Shown in pieces: positions 48,884 through 56,606 of a DNA stretch of 64,000 nucleotides. Position 1 is the first letter of the stretch, and every line of letters starts with the position of its first letter. The notes under the pieces are model-generated. The model was given only the letters and a program-made list of their open reading frames with translations, did not search any database and was not told where the DNA came from. This DNA is from Agrilactobacillus composti DSM 18527 = JCM 14202. Its GTDB lineage: Bacteria > Bacillota > Bacilli > Lactobacillales > Lactobacillaceae. The stretch is taken from contig NZ_AZGA01000020.1 in NCBI RefSeq assembly GCF_001436375.1, positions 62,001-126,000 on the forward strand, in the 5' to 3' direction. The position numbers were made by a program, and so were the translations under genes.

Positions 48884-50302
48884 ATGTACGATCCTAAATC
48901 TCATGTCGCCACTGAATTTATTAGCAATGATGAAATCCAAGCAACCCTAGCCTATGCCGACGCCAACAAGGACAATGTAACCTTGATCGACCAAATTTTG
49001 GATAAAGCCCGCTTACATAAGGGCCTGGACCACCGGGAAGCCTCCGTGTTATTGGCCTGTACCTTGCCAGCTAAAAACAAGGAAATCATGGGTTTGGCTA
49101 AGGGCATCAAAGAGGCCTACTATGGCACCCGTATCGTGATGTTTGCGCCGCTTTATCTATCCAACTATTGTGTCAACGGCTGCGTGTATTGTCCCTTCCA
49201 CGGCCAAAACAAGACTATCCCCCGGCAGAAATTAACCCAAGCCGAAATTGAACGGGAAGTTATTGCTCTCCAGGACATGGGCCACAAACGCCTGGCCCTG
49301 GAAACCGGTGAAGATCCGGTGAATAGTCCCATTGAGTATGTCCTGGAATCCATCAATACCATTTACAGCATTAAGCATAAGAACGGTGCCATTCGGCGGG
49401 TGAACGTCAACATTGCGGCCACCACTGTGGAAAATTATAAGAAGCTCCACGATGCCGGTATCGGGACCTACATTTTATTCCAAGAGACTTATCACAAGCA
49501 AAGTTACTTAGACCTGCATCCCTATGGCCCGAAACGTAATTATGATTACCATACCGAAGCTATGGACCGGGCTATGGAGGGAGGCATCGATGATGTGGGT
49601 ATCGGCGTTTTATTCGGGTTGGACAAATTCCGCTACGAATTCGCCGGCCTCTTAATGCACGCGGAACATCTGGAAGCGGCTTATGGTGTGGGTCCCCACA
49701 CCATCAGTGTGCCCCGGATCTGTCCGGCCGATGACATCGACCCCGAGAGTTTTGACAACGGCATCAGCGATGAAACCTTTGAAAAAATCGTGGCCTGCAT
49801 CCGAATCGCCGTGCCATACACCGGCATGATCATGTCCACTAGAGAAAGCGAAGACATCCGCCGGGAAGTTTTGGACCTGGGTATTTCACAAATCAGTGGC
49901 GCCTCCGTCACCAGTGTGGGGGGTTACGCCGGTGAAACCCAGGCGGACCTGGAATCCAATCAATTTGACACCAGCGACAAACGCTCCTTGGACGAAGTGG
50001 TGCGCTGGTTGATGGACCTGGGCTACATTCCAAGCTTTTGTACCGCCTGTTATCGGGCCGGCCGCACCGGCGACCGCTTCATGTCCCTGTGTAAGAGCGG
50101 CCAGATTCAAAACTGCTGCCATCCCAACGCCTTGATGACCCTGAAGGAGTACCTGGAAGACTACGCTAGCCCCGAAACCGTGGCAGCCGGCAATCGCCTG
50201 ATCGATGACCAAATCGGCGACATCCCCAATGAACGCATTCGCCAAGTGGTGGCCAAGCGCTTAGACGCCATCGCCGGCGGGGCGCGGGATTTCCGGATTT
50301 AA
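48884..50302 (+). CDS. hydG: HydG-type radical SAM tyrosine lyase
   Basis: 472 aa radical SAM enzyme. In hydrogenase-bearing organisms HydG splits tyrosine into p-cresol and dehydroglycine, from which the CO and cyanide ligands of the [FeFe]-hydrogenase H-cluster are made. CVNGCVYC (CX3CX2C) binds the SAM cluster; LALETGEDPVN and ATTVENYKKLHDAGIGTYILFQETYH follow. The C-terminal FCTACYRAGRTGDRFM...NCC gives CX2CX22C for the auxiliary iron-sulfur cluster. Length is full and all motifs are intact, so it should be active. No hydE, hydF or hydrogenase gene is in this window, which is odd for a lactic acid bacterium. SD AAGGAAGG precedes the ATG. Confidence 0.9.
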   Translation: MYDPKSHVATEFISNDEIQATLAYADANKDNVTLIDQILDKARLHKGLDHREASVLLACTLPAKNKEIMGLAKGIKEAYYGTRIVMFAPLYLSNYCVNGCVYCPFHGQNKTIPRQKLTQAEIEREVIALQDMGHKRLALETGEDPVNSPIEYVLESINTIYSIKHKNGAIRRVNVNIAATTVENYKKLHDAGIGTYILFQETYHKQSYLDLHPYGPKRNYDYHTEAMDRAMEGGIDDVGIGVLFGLDKFRYEFAGLLMHAEHLEAAYGVGPHTISVPRICPADDIDPESFDNGISDETFEKIVACIRIAVPYTGMIMSTRESEDIRREVLDLGISQISGASVTSVGGYAGETQADLESNQFDTSDKRSLDEVVRWLMDLGYIPSFCTACYRAGRTGDRFMSLCKSGQIQNCCHPNALMTLKEYLEDYASPETVAAGNRLIDDQIGDIPNERIRQVVAKRLDAIAGGARDFRI

Positions 50303-50341
50303 CGGTTGGCTTAAGCCAACCATAACGCCGTCATAATATGT

Positions 50342-50389
50342 AAAAAAATGCTTATCCCACTGAAATTTCAGAAGGGGTAAGCATTTTTT
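50342..50389. terminator. Bidirectional terminator after hydG
   Basis: AAAAAATGCTTATCCC with GGGGTAAGCATTTTTT (50374-50389), one G-U pair, between convergent hydG and the acetyltransferase gene. The 140 bp beyond it hold nothing I can support. Confidence 0.85.
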
Positions 50390-50530
50390 AATTCCTTATA
50401 GTTTATCCGAGCAAGTGACCCCCTGCTTAGCCTTGGACTGCGTCGTTTGTTTTGTCGCGGGAGTAGTGGGTTTTTGGGCTAACTTTAACAAGACCAGGGT
50501 CAAAACACCCCAATAGCTTCAATGAAAAAC

Positions 50531-51070
50531 TTAGTCATTTTTGTCTTTAGCTTGGCCCCATTCGGCGCGCAATAGGTCGTATTTCACCGAATCCCAATAT
50601 TGGCCTTGCCAGTAACGAACTTGGCGGACCACCGCTTCTTGGTGCATTCCCACACTTTCAGCTAAACCCATCATCCGCTGGTTCCCAGACCAAGTGGTGA
50701 TGCCGAGGTGGGGTAAATCAATGGTTTGCCAGAGGAAATCCAGCCACTGGGATAACGCCGCTTTACCGATGCCATGGCGCCACAGCTTAGGGTTTTGAAT
50801 CACAATGCCCATATCTAACCACTGCTTTAAATTCCCATCTTCATAATGAGCGGAAACCATGCCCACGGGGGTATTGTCCACGGCGATCAACCGGAAAAGA
50901 TTGGGGTCTAAGTAAGGGTTCGCTTCGGTGACGAAGGCGGTTTTGGTGGGGATTTGCCGGGGCAGGTAAGGGGCATCCCAGTTGTACCATTCTGCTTGGG
51001 GGTCGCCATAGGCCAGGTCCCAATAAGTGGGTAAGTTGGTTAAAGTGAAGGGTGGTAAAGTCACGGTCAT
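50531..51070 (-). CDS. GNAT-family N-acetyltransferase
   Basis: 179 aa acetyltransferase of the RimJ/RimL-like GNAT group. LFRLIAVDNTPVGMVSAHYED is the central beta hairpin, LDMGIVIQNPKLWRHGIGKAAL contains the acetyl-CoA pyrophosphate loop (RHGIGKA), and MGLAESVGMHQEAVVRQVRYWQGQYWDSVKYDLL is the typical C-terminal end. ATG at 51070 has AGGAGAC upstream. The substrate is unknown. Confidence 0.9.
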   Translation of the reverse strand: MTVTLPPFTLTNLPTYWDLAYGDPQAEWYNWDAPYLPRQIPTKTAFVTEANPYLDPNLFRLIAVDNTPVGMVSAHYEDGNLKQWLDMGIVIQNPKLWRHGIGKAALSQWLDFLWQTIDLPHLGITTWSGNQRMMGLAESVGMHQEAVVRQVRYWQGQYWDSVKYDLLRAEWGQAKDKND

Positions 51071-51232
51071 AAGCAAGTCTCCTATCTAGTTGTGCCAAGT
51101 ATTGTGGTGGCATTACTTGAAAGTATACCAAAAAGCAAGTCAATAATTTTTAATTAATCTTTAAAAATGGCGCAAAGCCAAAGACACCAGGGACTATCGC
51201 GGTTAAAAAAATACTGTCAAGCATAATCCTTA

Positions 51233-51248
51233 GCACTTTATGTTGTGT
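51233..51248 (+). promoter_or_regulatory. NrdR box 1
   Basis: GCACTTTATGTTGTGT matches the NrdR consensus acaCwAtATaTwGtgt at 13 of 16 positions. Its centre is 32 bp (three helical turns) from box 2. Confidence 0.7.
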
Positions 51249-51264
51249 TCATTTCGAAAATGAG

Positions 51265-51280
51265 CTACCATATATAGTAT
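51265..51280 (+). promoter_or_regulatory. NrdR box 2, overlapping the RNR promoter
   Basis: CTACCATATATAGTAT matches the NrdR consensus at 12 of 16 positions and contains the near-palindrome TACCATATATAGTA. The likely -10 (TAGTAT, 51275-51280) lies within it, so NrdR-ATP/dATP binding would block RNA polymerase. Confidence 0.68.
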
Positions 51281-51299
51281 GCCGAAGGAGGAAATTGCC

Positions 51300-53549
51300 A
51301 TGCAAACGATTAAAACTAAAACTATTACATTGACGCAAGATTACATAAATGACGTGGAACAAACTGTCAAACCCCATTGGGGCGATTTAGGGTGGGTCAC
51401 TTATAAGCGGACCTATGCCCGCTGGTTGCCGGACAAACAACGCACAGAAAACTGGGCGGAAACGGTGAAACGGGTGGTTGAAGGCAACATTAACCTGGAT
51501 CCCCGCTTAAGTGGTCCGGAAGTGGACGCCGATGTGGTGGCTGATTTGACCGTTGAAGCTGAGCAATTGTTCAAATTGATTTACGGTTTGGCTGCTACCC
51601 CATCCGGGCGGAATCTGTGGATTTCGGGCACAGATTATCAAAAGCGCAATGGCGATGCTTTAAACAACTGTTGGTTCATCGCCATGCGGCCCCAAGCTTA
51701 TGGGGATAGCCATATTCAACCTAGTTACTTGGACCCCGCTCAAAAAGCGGTATCCATGCCCTATGCCTTCTTATTCGACCAATTGATGAAGGGTGGGGGC
51801 GTTGGTTTTTCCGTGGTCCAAGCCAATGTGCAACAAATGCCTAAAGTAGATCGGTCGATCAATTTGACCATCCTCATCGACAAAGCCAGCGACTCCTACG
51901 ATGCTTCTTTGAAATTAGGTGCCACGGATAAAACCGCTTGGCTGGCCCAACATGATAAAAATCAAGTGGCTTATTATGAATTGCCCGATACTCGAGAAGG
52001 CTGGGTCTTAGCCAACGCCGAGATGATGGACTTGCACTTTGACGCCACCAACGTGAATGACAATGACGACTTAGTATTAGACATCAGTCAAATCCGGCCT
52101 AAGGGTGCCCGGATCAAAGGCTTTGGAGGCACCGCTTCGGGGCCAATGCCGTTGGTTGAAATGTTATTTGATATTAACGCCTTATTAAATACGCGCTTAA
52201 ATGCTAAATTGACTTCTGTCGACTGCACCGATATGGCCAATATGATCGGTAAAACCGTGGTGGCCGGCAACGTGCGGCGTTCGGCGGAATTGGCTTTGGG
52301 GTCCGGGGAAGACAACGACTTTATTACCATGAAACAAGACCAAGAGAAACTGATGCATCACCGCTGGGCTTCCAACAACTCCGTGGCAGTGGATACCCGC
52401 TTCAGTGATTACACGGCCATCGCCGATGCCATCGCCCATAACGGCGAACCTGGTATCGTGAACTTGGAACTTTCTAAGAACTACGGTCGTTTGATTGATG
52501 GTCTGCAAGCAGATATCGACGGGGATGTGGAAGGTACCAATCCTTGTGGTGAAATTTCCTTAGCCAATGGGGAACCTTGTAATTTATTTGAAGTCTTCCC
52601 TTATGTGGCCAGCCAACAAGGTTGGGACTTAAAGGACGCCTTTGGGTTGGCCACCCGTTATGCCAAACGGGTCACTTTCAGTCCTTATGACTGGGAAGTA
52701 TCCCGCAACGTGATTCAAAAGAATCGTCGTATCGGGATCTCCATGTCTGGGATTCAAGATTGGATTTTAGGGACCTTTGGCAACCGGGTTGTTAAAGGCT
52801 TTAAGACCGTCCAAGATCCAGCTACGGGCATGACCGTCAATGAACCGATTTATGACCCCGCTGCCGTGAAGACTGTGGATGGCCTGTATCATGCGGTGAT
52901 TGACGCGGACAAGGCTTATTCTGACGCCTTGGATTGCGCCCCATCGTTGAAACATACCACTGTGAAACCTTCCGGCACGGTATCTAAGCTGGCCGGTGTG
53001 TCCGAAGGGATGCACTTCCACTATGCGGATTACTTGATTCAACGGATTCGTTTCCAAGACAATGATCCACTACTGCCAGCCTTGAAGGCCTGCGGGTATC
53101 ACATGGAACCGGATGTGTATACCAAGAACACCGTTTGTGTGGAATTCCCAGTGAAGGCCGCCAATGCGGAAAGTGCTGAATTTGCCTCCGCCGGGACGGT
53201 TTCCATTGCGGAACAATTTGCCACCCAAGCTTTCTTGCAGACGTATTGGTCTGATAACGCCGTCAGCTGTACGGTGACCTTCCAACCTAAAGAAGCCAAG
53301 CAAATCGCCGGTTTGATGGCCCAATATCGCCATACCATCAAGTCCACCTCCCTATTGCCTTATGTGGGTGCTGGTTTCAAACAAGCCCCTAAAGAACCTA
53401 TTGCCGCCAGCGAATATGAAAAGCGCCACGCTGAAATTTCTGGAGACGTGGCTCAAGTCTTTGCGGCTCAAAATGACAACCATGATCAAAAAGATATTGA
53501 ATTGGTTGATCAAAGCGATTGTGCCGGGGGCGCTTGCCCAATTAAATAA
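51300..53549 (+). CDS. rtpR: Adenosylcobalamin-dependent ribonucleoside-triphosphate reductase (class II)
   Basis: Monomeric class II reductase (749 aa; Lactobacillus leichmannii enzyme 739 aa) that makes dNTPs using adenosylcobalamin as radical source. Key residues match: Cys124 in NNCWF and Cys427 in GEPCNL (redox pair), thiyl Cys416 and Glu418 in NPCGEIS, and the C-terminal swinging pair CAGGACPIK. The SD AAGGAGG 8 bp upstream selects ATG 51300; the ATG at 51279 would precede that SD. Two NrdR boxes lie in the promoter. The following genes supply its cofactor. Oxygen-independent, so it works in air and anaerobically as long as B12 is available. Confidence 0.96.
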   Translation: MQTIKTKTITLTQDYINDVEQTVKPHWGDLGWVTYKRTYARWLPDKQRTENWAETVKRVVEGNINLDPRLSGPEVDADVVADLTVEAEQLFKLIYGLAATPSGRNLWISGTDYQKRNGDALNNCWFIAMRPQAYGDSHIQPSYLDPAQKAVSMPYAFLFDQLMKGGGVGFSVVQANVQQMPKVDRSINLTILIDKASDSYDASLKLGATDKTAWLAQHDKNQVAYYELPDTREGWVLANAEMMDLHFDATNVNDNDDLVLDISQIRPKGARIKGFGGTASGPMPLVEMLFDINALLNTRLNAKLTSVDCTDMANMIGKTVVAGNVRRSAELALGSGEDNDFITMKQDQEKLMHHRWASNNSVAVDTRFSDYTAIADAIAHNGEPGIVNLELSKNYGRLIDGLQADIDGDVEGTNPCGEISLANGEPCNLFEVFPYVASQQGWDLKDAFGLATRYAKRVTFSPYDWEVSRNVIQKNRRIGISMSGIQDWILGTFGNRVVKGFKTVQDPATGMTVNEPIYDPAAVKTVDGLYHAVIDADKAYSDALDCAPSLKHTTVKPSGTVSKLAGVSEGMHFHYADYLIQRIRFQDNDPLLPALKACGYHMEPDVYTKNTVCVEFPVKAANAESAEFASAGTVSIAEQFATQAFLQTYWSDNAVSCTVTFQPKEAKQIAGLMAQYRHTIKSTSLLPYVGAGFKQAPKEPIAASEYEKRHAEISGDVAQVFAAQNDNHDQKDIELVDQSDCAGGACPIK

Positions 53550-53621
53550 TGGCTTGACTTAACCAAGCCCAACACCAACAATAAAGATGTTTCAAAAACT
53601 TGTTTAGGGAGAAATTTATTC

Positions 53622-54011
53622 ATGAAGAAATTAACACGTATCGTCGTTTCATTACTGGCTTTGATCACCTTTGGGGGCACCACTACAGCGGCCTTCACAG
53701 CAGACACCACACCGGTTCAAGCTGCAGCCAAGCAAACCATTACCACCACTTATACCTTGAAGCAAGGCAAGAAAACTATTTCTAAGAAAACCACCAAAGT
53801 GGCTAAGAATGCCACCGTTTTAACGGGTTTGAAGAAAAACTGGTCTGTGAAACAAAGTAAAGGTTTTGTTACGGCCATTGATGGCCACAAGCAAAACACC
53901 AAGCAAAAGTTGTATTGGACTTACACCATTAACGGTAAGATGGCTTCCAAGGGTGTCACCCAACAAAAATTGCAAAACAACGATAAGGTTGTTTTCAACT
54001 TAAGTAAATAG
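53622..54011 (+). CDS. Secreted DUF4430 (transcobalamin-like) protein
   Basis: 129 aa exported protein. Residues 1-36 are a signal peptide (KK, hydrophobic LVSLLALITFGG-like core read here as IVVSLLALITFGG, VQAAA cleavage region). The mature part fits DUF4430, the fold of the C-terminal domain of transcobalamin/intrinsic factor: ITTTYTLKQGKK, a helix with TVLTGLKKNW, GFVTAIDGHKQ, LYWTYTINGKMASKGVTQQKL, NNDKVVFNL. There is no lipobox cysteine, so it is secreted or loosely wall-bound. Lying between the B12-dependent RNR and an ECF-S cobalamin protein, it is probably a cobalamin-capture protein (inference). Confidence 0.8.
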   Translation: MKKLTRIVVSLLALITFGGTTTAAFTADTTPVQAAAKQTITTTYTLKQGKKTISKKTTKVAKNATVLTGLKKNWSVKQSKGFVTAIDGHKQNTKQKLYWTYTINGKMASKGVTQQKLQNNDKVVFNLSK

Positions 54012-54022
54012 TTGGTTGAACC

Positions 54023-54541
54023 ATGACAGACAGTCGGGTGCGGATTCGGCGCTTAACACTATTGGCCTTATTGACGGCGTTATGCATCGTGTTGCGCATC
54101 GTGAAGATCCCCATCCCCAATGTGCAACCGGTGACCGATATCTTGATGATCGTCACCCTGGTGGCTGGGGTGAACTACGGCTTGCCCTTGGCGGTGTTGA
54201 CCATGGTGTTGTCCAATGTGGTCCTGGGCTTTGGGATTTGGACCATCCCTCAAATCGTGGCTTATACCGTGTGTATTTTAACGGTGGCCCTGGTGAAATT
54301 ACTCCTGCCCCTAAAGCGCTGGTTTTGGCTACAGCTGGGACTATGTGTCTTTTTAGGCTTTGAGTACGGCATGGTGGTGAGTCTGGGGATGGTGCTAGTG
54401 GGCGTCACCCAAGGCCAAGTGTTCGTGGCTTATTGGCTCAGCGGCCTGCTTTTTGACGGCTATCACGCTTTAGGGAATCTGGCGTTTTATCCGTTACTGA
54501 AGGTGCCCCTGACCAAAGCTTTGGATCGTTATTTGAACTAG
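54023..54541 (+). CDS. cbrT: ECF transporter S component, CbrT-like cobalamin uptake
   Basis: 172 aa membrane protein with about six helices, the substrate-binding S subunit of an energy-coupling factor transporter. RIVKIPIPNVQPVTDILMIVTLVAG and GIWTIPQIVAYTVC resemble CbrT of Lactobacillus delbrueckii, shown to import B12. It starts 12 bp after the DUF4430 stop with a poor SD, so coupled translation is likely. The shared EcfA/EcfA'/EcfT module must be encoded elsewhere. Neighbours RNR and PduO strongly favour cobalamin as substrate. Confidence 0.85.
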   Translation: MTDSRVRIRRLTLLALLTALCIVLRIVKIPIPNVQPVTDILMIVTLVAGVNYGLPLAVLTMVLSNVVLGFGIWTIPQIVAYTVCILTVALVKLLLPLKRWFWLQLGLCVFLGFEYGMVVSLGMVLVGVTQGQVFVAYWLSGLLFDGYHALGNLAFYPLLKVPLTKALDRYLN

Positions 54542-54558
54542 AGAACTGGAGCGTTTTG

Positions 54559-55092
54559 ATGAAAATTTATACCAAAGTTGGGGATGCCGGTTACACTCGG
54601 CAAGCCAGCGGTAAGATGGTCCCCAAGTTTGATCCGCAAATTCAAGCCCTGGGCGACTTGGATGAACTGGAGACCTGGTTGGGTAATGTTTTGGCCCAAC
54701 TATCAGCCCCAAACGCCGGTCTAGCACCGGAATTGCTACAAATCCAACGAAATTTATACGCGTTACAAGCCGACATCAACATTAAAGACTCAAAACGCTT
54801 GGACCCCAAGGCGTTGCCGGCAATGGAAGCGCGTATCGATACCCTTACGCCCACGTTACCCGTGATCAAGGCGTTCATCTTACCCGGTGGCAAAATCACC
54901 GGCGCCAACCTGCAGTACGCCAGAACCCTAGCCCGGCGCGCCGAGCGCAGTGTGGTGGCGTTACATACGCAACAAACAATTGACCCGGGTATTTTGAAAT
55001 ATTTAAACCGCTTATCCGATTATCTCTTCACCTTAGCCAGATATGCCAATTATCTGGATGGCTATACCGATATTCGGGCGGATCAGAAATAA
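54559..55092 (+). CDS. pduO: PduO-type ATP:cob(I)alamin adenosyltransferase
   Basis: 177 aa enzyme that adenosylates cob(I)alamin to make coenzyme B12. The N-terminal ATP loop is YTKVGDAGYTRQASG, followed by ALGDLDELETWLGN, FILPGGKITGANLQYARTLARRAERSV (conserved Arg/Glu helix) and YLNRLSDYLFTLARYAN. ATG at 54559 has TGGAG upstream; a TTG one codon earlier is less likely. It directly follows the ECF-S gene and shares a terminator with the cassette. It provides the cofactor for the RNR 1 kb upstream. Confidence 0.93.
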   Translation: MKIYTKVGDAGYTRQASGKMVPKFDPQIQALGDLDELETWLGNVLAQLSAPNAGLAPELLQIQRNLYALQADINIKDSKRLDPKALPAMEARIDTLTPTLPVIKAFILPGGKITGANLQYARTLARRAERSVVALHTQQTIDPGILKYLNRLSDYLFTLARYANYLDGYTDIRADQK

Positions 55093-55100
55093 ATCATAGA

Positions 55101-55146
55101 ACGGCTCCTGCCAAGTGATCATTCACTTGCGGGAGCCGTTTTTTTT
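55101..55146 (+). terminator. Terminator of the B12 cassette
   Basis: Long stem ACGGCTCC...CAAGTGA (55101-55118) with TTCACTTG...GGAGCCGT (55122-55139), followed by an 8-T run. The next 170 bp hold no gene I can support. Confidence 0.93.
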
Positions 55147-55313
55147 AGCTAGATCGAAAAAGCAGTAAGTAATAGGACGTCTATTTCCAGATATCGGACT
55201 TTGATATTCTGGAATCATCAGATAATCCGATGTAATAAAATTCAATTCGTTTGATGAGATGTATTTTTAATGGCATGATTAATGCCGCTAAACAATGTAA
55301 GTTGACTGGTGCT

Positions 55314-55520
55314 TTAGATGGTGAACTTTTTCTGCTGAATAGTTTTTGATTGACGTTCATCGATAACATATTCATACATAGCTTTGAAGACTGCTTTCTT
55401 AGCAGGGTCTTTTTCGTAAAGTGCATGATCCAATAATTCGGAGGTTGGTATCTTTTTTACAGTTTCAAGTAAATCATTTAATTGCTGGGTAACCTTAGAT
55501 GTATTAGTTTTATCAGGCAT
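55314..55520 (-). CDS. Small helical protein, 68 aa
   Basis: Predicted all-helical, charged protein (VTQQLNDLLETVKKIPTSEL, then AVFKAMYEYVIDERQSK). Size and helicity recall bacteriocin immunity proteins, but no motif proves it and no bacteriocin gene is adjacent. AGGAGAAC upstream of the ATG supports translation. Function unknown. Confidence 0.6.
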   Translation of the reverse strand: MPDKTNTSKVTQQLNDLLETVKKIPTSELLDHALYEKDPAKKAVFKAMYEYVIDERQSKTIQQKKFTI

Positions 55521-55591
55521 TTGAAAGTTCTCCTTAGTATCTGAATAAATTAGTAAAAAGATTCATTCCTTTGAAAGGGCGTTTTGGTTGA

Positions 55592-56428
55592 TTAAATCTT
55601 AGTATTAGCCACCAGCGCTTCGTGGGCTTTAATGTGGCTCAGGTAGGCTTTATTTTCAGACAAGAGCAGCAAGAATAAGGCCTCAATGGCCGTCATGGCG
55701 GCTACCCGGGAGAAGAAGTATTCGGATTGCAGAATCTTTTGGCGGACGGCGGTGGTGAGCTGTAGGTCGGCCTTTAAGCCGATGGGGGAGTCGGGGCGAT
55801 TGGTGATGGCGATGACTAAGACGCCTTTTTCCTGAGCTACGGCAATTTGCTGCAGAAGATCGCGGGTTTCCCCGGAGTTAGAAATCACCAACAAAACGGC
55901 GTCCTGGGGCAGGTTCATGGTCTGGGCCACGGCGCTGGCGTAGGATTCTGAGGCAATGGTCAAGATGCCCAGCTGGTTAAATTTATACACCGCATCAGCC
56001 GCTACAGGGTAAGTGCCATCTGACCCAGCTACCTGGACTAAACTGGCGACCTGCAAGGCTTTGAGGATTTTAGTCACCGTAGCGGGGTTGGTATTACCCA
56101 GGGTGCTGGTGATCTCGGCGATTTTATTGGTGGCAATGTTTTTTAGAGCTTGTTGTAGGTTACCGGCATCTACTTGTTGGTAGTAACTATTTTTGTCTTC
56201 TGAGACTTGGGCTAAGCGGATTTTCAGTTGATGAAAGCCGGCTAGGCCTAAATTACGACAAAATCGGGAAACCGAGGCATCGCTGACCTGGGCTGTTTTA
56301 GCCAATTGAGAAATCGTGGCGTTCACCACTTGGGCCGGGGCCTTTAAAATGGCCTGGGCAATTTTTTTGTCCGTCACTGATAGGGTTGGCAGTTTGCGAT
56401 AGAGCACGTCTATAATATTTTCATCCAT
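55592..56428 (-). CDS. RpiR-family regulator with SIS domain
   Basis: 278 aa regulator. The N-terminal helix-turn-helix (residues 1-75) is LSVTDKKIAQAILKAPAQVVNATISQLAKTAQVSDASVSRFCRNLG. A SIS sugar-phosphate domain occupies about 110-270 (VQVAGSDGTYPVAADAVYKF, LLVISNSGETRDLLQQ). It is divergent from rpiA and a Gfo/Idh/MocA oxidoreductase, its likely targets, with a pentose phosphate as effector (inference). The 124 bp upstream contain a parS-like site. Confidence 0.92.
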   Translation of the reverse strand: MDENIIDVLYRKLPTLSVTDKKIAQAILKAPAQVVNATISQLAKTAQVSDASVSRFCRNLGLAGFHQLKIRLAQVSEDKNSYYQQVDAGNLQQALKNIATNKIAEITSTLGNTNPATVTKILKALQVASLVQVAGSDGTYPVAADAVYKFNQLGILTIASESYASAVAQTMNLPQDAVLLVISNSGETRDLLQQIAVAQEKGVLVIAITNRPDSPIGLKADLQLTTAVRQKILQSEYFFSRVAAMTAIEALFLLLLSENKAYLSHIKAHEALVANTKI

Positions 56429-56457
56429 AAAAATCGCCTCAAATTTAGTTTTGATGA

Positions 56458-56473
56458 TGTTTCACGTGGAACT
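56458..56473. other. parS: parS-like centromere site
   Basis: TGTTTCACGTGGAACT differs by one base from TGTTTCACGTGGAACA, the reverse complement of a common Bacillus parS variant, and by two from the consensus TGTTTCACGTGAAACA. It is expected to bind ParB/Spo0J for chromosome segregation. It lies in the rpiR-rpiA intergenic region, 29 bp from the rpiR start. Confidence 0.7.
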
Positions 56474-56525
56474 TATTAATCCAAATTTACCTTACATTTT
56501 TGATGGATACAAGTCACAGATTAAG

Positions 56526-56554
56526 TTGACAAAAATAATTTCCTGAATTATATT
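56526..56554 (+). promoter_or_regulatory. Promoter of rpiA
   Basis: TTGACA (56526-56531), 17 bp, TATATT (56549-56554). The leader is about 45 nt. Confidence 0.8.
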
Positions 56555-56606
56555 GGTTATGAAAATAAATTTCACAACTTATGGAATATTGAAAGGGGTT
56601 TTCAGT

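Noticed and set aside
48884-50302. ThiH (thiamine tyrosine lyase) instead of HydG
   Set aside because: The C-terminal CX2CX22C auxiliary-cluster motif is complete, which ThiH lacks, and no thiamine genes are adjacent.
51081-51299. Cobalamin riboswitch upstream of the class II RNR
   Set aside because: No B12 box or long conserved fold is visible, and the space is taken by the paired NrdR boxes and promoter.
55314-55520. Bacteriocin immunity gene
   Set aside because: Only size and helicity agree; there is no bacteriocin precursor, transporter or diagnostic motif nearby.
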